Shown: piece by piece, positions 61,342-64,000 of the stretch
Position numbering within the stretch: the stretch's first letter is position 1
Layout: every line of letters starts with the position of its first letter
DNA from: Marinobacter sp. THAF197a
GTDB taxonomy: Bacteria; Pseudomonadota; Gammaproteobacteria; Pseudomonadales; Oleiphilaceae
Assembly: GCF_009363275.1 (NCBI RefSeq)
Contig: NZ_CP045324.1
Coordinates: 3,658,001-3,722,000 of the forward strand
Reading direction: 5' to 3'
DNA: 64,000 bases
Notes under the pieces: model-generated
The model's database searches: none
The model's input: the letters and a program-made list of their open reading frames with translations, nothing else
Told to the model about the DNA's origin: nothing
Made by a program: the position numbers and the translations under genes

Positions 61342-62127
61342 TCAGTTAACACTGGCGGATAGCGGACGATCCGCCAGCACGATGGGGTGTCCACGAGAGC
61401 ACTGTTCGATTCGGGCTTCGATACCATAGGTTTTGGCCAGCAGCTCCGGCGTCAGTACCTGTGCCGGTGAGCCCAGCACGGCCTGGCCGCCGGGAGACAA
61501 CACCAGAACCTGGTCGCAATAGCGCAGGGCCAGATTGAGATCATGGCTGGCCACCAGGGCAATCGAGCCGGTCCGGCTGGTGGCGTCACGCACTGCGTTG
61601 AGCACGTTGAGCTGCCAGTGCAGATCCAGAGCGCTGGTGGGCTCGTCCAGCAGCATCAATGGCGTCTGGCGCACCAGAACCTGGGCCAGCCCTACCATCT
61701 GGCGCTGACCACCAGACATTTCCGACAGGCGCCGAAGCGCCAGTTGCCGGATACCCAGGGTGTCGAAGATCTCTTCAATCGCCAGCTCGGTCTCTTCCCG
61801 GGACCAGTCGCCGCGAGCAGAGCGGCAGGCGCTGAACACAGTTTCGTAGGCCACCAGGGGAATGGCCTGGGGCAGTGGTTGGGGCAGGTAGCCGACACGA
61901 CGAATGCGCTGGTGTGCGGTAATCGCCGCCAGGTTTTCCCCGGCAAAGGTCATGGTGCCGGCAATCGGCAGCAGGCCCGCAATGGATTTCAGCAGCGTGG
62001 ACTTACCCACGGCATTAGGGCCAACCACGGCCACCAGTGAGCCCGCGGGTATCTCGGGCAGGGTAAGTCCGGTGAAGACGGATCGGTTCCGGTAGCCGGC
62101 GGTCACGGATTGCAGTTTCAGGGTCAC
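61342..62127 (-). CDS. Ferric-siderophore ABC transporter ATPase
   Basis: A 261-residue ATPase. Walker A VVGPNAVGKSTLLK (about 33), Q loop, signature MSGGQRQMVGLAQVLV, Walker B PLMLLDEPTSALDLHWQL and switch His in LVASHDLNLAL. The FepC/FhuC type is clear. GTG start at 62127 with GGAGG at eight bases, overlapping the permease stop. It powers import of a ferric siderophore, by position petrobactin. Confidence 0.92.
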   Translation of the reverse strand: MTLKLQSVTAGYRNRSVFTGLTLPEIPAGSLVAVVGPNAVGKSTLLKSIAGLLPIAGTMTFAGENLAAITAHQRIRRVGYLPQPLPQAIPLVAYETVFSACRSARGDWSREETELAIEEIFDTLGIRQLALRRLSEMSGGQRQMVGLAQVLVRQTPLMLLDEPTSALDLHWQLNVLNAVRDATSRTGSIALVASHDLNLALRYCDQVLVLSPGGQAVLGSPAQVLTPELLAKTYGIEARIEQCSRGHPIVLADRPLSASVN

Positions 62128-63218
62128 AACGCGGCCCTCCTGCTGCGGCCGATGATCAGCGTGATAAACAGCGGGATACCTACCAGGGCGGTCACAATCC
62201 CCACCGGCAATACCACTCCCGGCACCAGCAGCTTGCTGGCGATGGATGACAACGACAGCAGGACGGCCCCGGCCAGGGCGCTGCCCGGCAGCAGGAAACG
62301 GTGATCTTCCCCCAGCATCAACCGGGCAATGTGGGGTGCCACCAGGCCTATAAAACCGATTTCCCCAACGAAACACATGGCCGCCGCCGTCAACAGGCTC
62401 ACCCGCATCAGCACCACCAGGCGCATGCGCTCCACCCGGATGCCCAGACTGCGGGCCTGCTCTTCACCACTGCGCAGCAGGGTCATGGCCCAGGCATTAC
62501 GAAGTGAAAACGGCAGGCACACCGCCAGCACCAGGGCCACGATAGCCACTTTGTCCAGACTGGCCCTGGCCAGGCTGCCCATGGTCCAGAATACAATCTG
62601 CTGGACCGACTCGGCGTCGGCCATGAACTGGATCAGTCCCACCACCGCGTTGATACCGAATAACAGGGCAATACCGAACAGCACCACCGCATGCACCGAA
62701 GCGCCCAGGCTACGTGACAGTACCAGAATCAGTAACGAGGCGGCCGCAGCGAACACAAAGGCCGACAGCGGCAACAGCACATGGGCCGCCAGCCCCAATA
62801 CCGAAACATTGAAGGCGATAACCAGCGACGCCCCCAGGGTGGCAGCCGCGCCGACGCCCAGGGTAAACGGGCTGGCCAGGGGGTTGTTCAGTACGGTCTG
62901 CATCTCGGCCCCGGCCAGGCCCAGGCAGGCGCCTACCACCACCGCCATCAACGCATAGGGCAGCCGGATGTCCTGAATGATCACCAGGGTGCCGGCATTA
63001 AGGCTTTCAGGATTCAACAGCCCGCGAATCACGTCCAGCAAACCCAGCATGGCCGGCCCCGAGGCAATGTCCACCAGCAAAGCAGCCACCGCCGCAGTCA
63101 CCAGACCGGCCAGACACAGTACCCGCCGGAACACAAAACGGCGGTACTGGCTCGCCAGCCCGCCATCCGCCGGCGTGCCTGTCCGGTTGGCGGCAGCGCC
63201 TGCACTCGGCGACGTCAT
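62124..63218 (-). CDS. Ferric-siderophore ABC transporter permease (FecCD/BtuC family)
   Basis: A 364-residue permease with about ten membrane helices (FecCD family): LPYALMAVVVGACLGLAGAEMQTVLNNPLASPFTLGVGAAATLGAS is the typical N-terminal region and GEIGFIGLVAPHIARLMLGEDHRFLLPGSALAGA the ATPase-contact loop. One gene only is seen, so it should work as a homodimer. It overlaps its neighbours by four bases on both sides. Confidence 0.92.
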   Translation of the reverse strand: MTSPSAGAAANRTGTPADGGLASQYRRFVFRRVLCLAGLVTAAVAALLVDIASGPAMLGLLDVIRGLLNPESLNAGTLVIIQDIRLPYALMAVVVGACLGLAGAEMQTVLNNPLASPFTLGVGAAATLGASLVIAFNVSVLGLAAHVLLPLSAFVFAAAASLLILVLSRSLGASVHAVVLFGIALLFGINAVVGLIQFMADAESVQQIVFWTMGSLARASLDKVAIVALVLAVCLPFSLRNAWAMTLLRSGEEQARSLGIRVERMRLVVLMRVSLLTAAAMCFVGEIGFIGLVAPHIARLMLGEDHRFLLPGSALAGAVLLSLSSIASKLLVPGVVLPVGIVTALVGIPLFITLIIGRSRRAAL

Positions 63219-64000
63219 AGCGTTTCCTCGCCAAGCGTGATCCAGTAACGGCCATCCAGGGGCACTGGTTGAAACTCCCGGTAAAAGGTTTCCAGGGTTT
63301 GCTCCGGGTCCAGTTCAGACAGCGCCTCCGGGTGCAGCCAGCGAGCCAGCGCCTGAACCGCTACCACGTTCATCGGTGTGTTATAGAAGTGATGCCAGAT
63401 CGCCATGGCCCGCTGCTCCCGGATTGGCTCCAGGGCCCGAAGCCCGGGCCGATCCGTCGCTCGGCGGAACGACTCGCGGGCCATCGGCCCATCAACACCT
63501 GCCCCCAGCATCACATAGGGCTGATCCGCATCGGACACCTGGTACTTGCGCGAACCAATGGCCGTGGCCAGATAGCGATCGGGAGGGTCACTGAGCAGAT
63601 ACTCCAGATTCATCACACCGGAAACTCCGGGCACCCGGTCTGCCGCCACATTGCGCCCGCCCGCGGCGTCAATGAAGCGCCCCATCATTCCCCGGACCAT
63701 GGTTTCGCAGCAGCTGTCATGCAGGCCTAACCGGCTGTGGAGAAACACCCTGGGCCGGTTGTCCAGAGGGATGTCAGATACCACCTCACTGACCCGTGCA
63801 AGCTCCTCCCGGTAGAAACGGTTGAACCTCTGCGCCTCCTGCTCTCGGCCAAGCACATCTCCCAGCAGTGCCATACTTCGGGGTGTATTGACCAGGGGCT
63901 GCTGTCGGAAATCGACAAACACGACCGCCACGCCAGCCCGCTCAAGGCGCTCAATCAACGCCCTGTTGTGGGCGCCGGGACCATGGCCCTCCAGGCTGAA
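63215..64000 (-). CDS. Ferric-siderophore ABC transporter substrate-binding protein, N-terminus beyond window
   Basis: The frame runs to the window end without an accepted start, so at least 262 residues of a periplasmic binding protein are seen (BtuF/FepB type, class III). The visible part contains GVAVVFVDFRQQPLVNTPRSMALLGDVLG and CCETMVRGMMGRFIDAAGGRNVA, the last two being common in iron-siderophore receptors. The TTG at 63958 is an internal codon. Signal peptide or lipobox lies outside. First gene of the minus-strand transporter operon. Confidence 0.85.
   Translation of the reverse strand, partial: FSLEGHGPGAHNRALIERLERAGVAVVFVDFRQQPLVNTPRSMALLGDVLGREQEAQRFNRFYREELARVSEVVSDIPLDNRPRVFLHSRLGLHDSCCETMVRGMMGRFIDAAGGRNVAADRVPGVSGVMNLEYLLSDPPDRYLATAIGSRKYQVSDADQPYVMLGAGVDGPMARESFRRATDRPGLRALEPIREQRAMAIWHHFYNTPMNVVAVQALARWLHPEALSELDPEQTLETFYREFQPVPLDGRYWITLGEETL

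Overview
The window looks like chromosomal DNA of a marine gammaproteobacterium, most likely Marinobacter or a close relative. The basis is the set of protein families, the Pseudomonas-like rpe-gph-trpEGDC and lptD-surA-pdxA-rsmA-apaH orders, and a complete petrobactin (asbABCDEF) locus, a siderophore known from Marinobacter. No rRNA, tRNA, CRISPR array, integrase, phage or insertion-sequence gene was seen.

Layout. 1-8.5 kb: a truncated acyltransferase, a small helical protein, a dctP-dctQ-dctM TRAP transporter with an intrinsic terminator after dctP, a Cfa-type methyltransferase overlapping a flavoprotein, and a porin. 8.7-16.3 kb: a decayed choice-of-anchor I gene, dps, a lipoamide-dehydrogenase-like enzyme, a LysE exporter, a DAHP synthase behind an aromatic-codon attenuator, a short NolW/secretin-like protein and a membrane J-domain protein. 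16.6-25.5 kb: an RND efflux pair, an AraC regulator, a PAS-GGDEF-EAL protein and a PAS-containing chemoreceptor. 25.5-34 kb: a lipase with its foldase, a histidine kinase and LuxR-type regulator that overlap tail to tail, a PstS-OmpA fusion, an aminotransferase and an inositol-phosphatase-family enzyme. 34-43 kb (minus strand): slmA, thiG, thiS, a DUF423 protein, apaH, rsmA, pdxA, surA and lptD. 43-48 kb: amgK-murU and a DjlA-like protein, a DUF3530 protein, rpe and gph. 48.1-52.5 kb: a Trp-codon leader and trpE-G-D-C. 52.5-64 kb: a MATE transporter, asbABCDEF, a DUF2218 protein and a minus-strand siderophore ABC transporter (ATPase, permease, and a binding protein cut by the window end).

How they fit together. 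The shikimate pathway links several parts: DAHP synthase starts it, trpEGDC uses chorismate, and AsbF diverts 3-dehydroshikimate to the dihydroxybenzoate of petrobactin. Both the DAHP synthase and trpE have upstream leader peptides full of the relevant codons, so attenuation is the visible regulatory theme; a weak Fur-like site precedes asbA.

The most unusual non-coding signal is a family of three hairpins (34029-34138, 34246-34355, 51517-51628). Each has 28-nt arms pairing perfectly or with one G.T, around a conserved 54-56-nt core. The arms differ between copies at about half of their positions yet keep pairing. Two copies form a mirror-image pair between convergent genes and one sits inside the trp operon.
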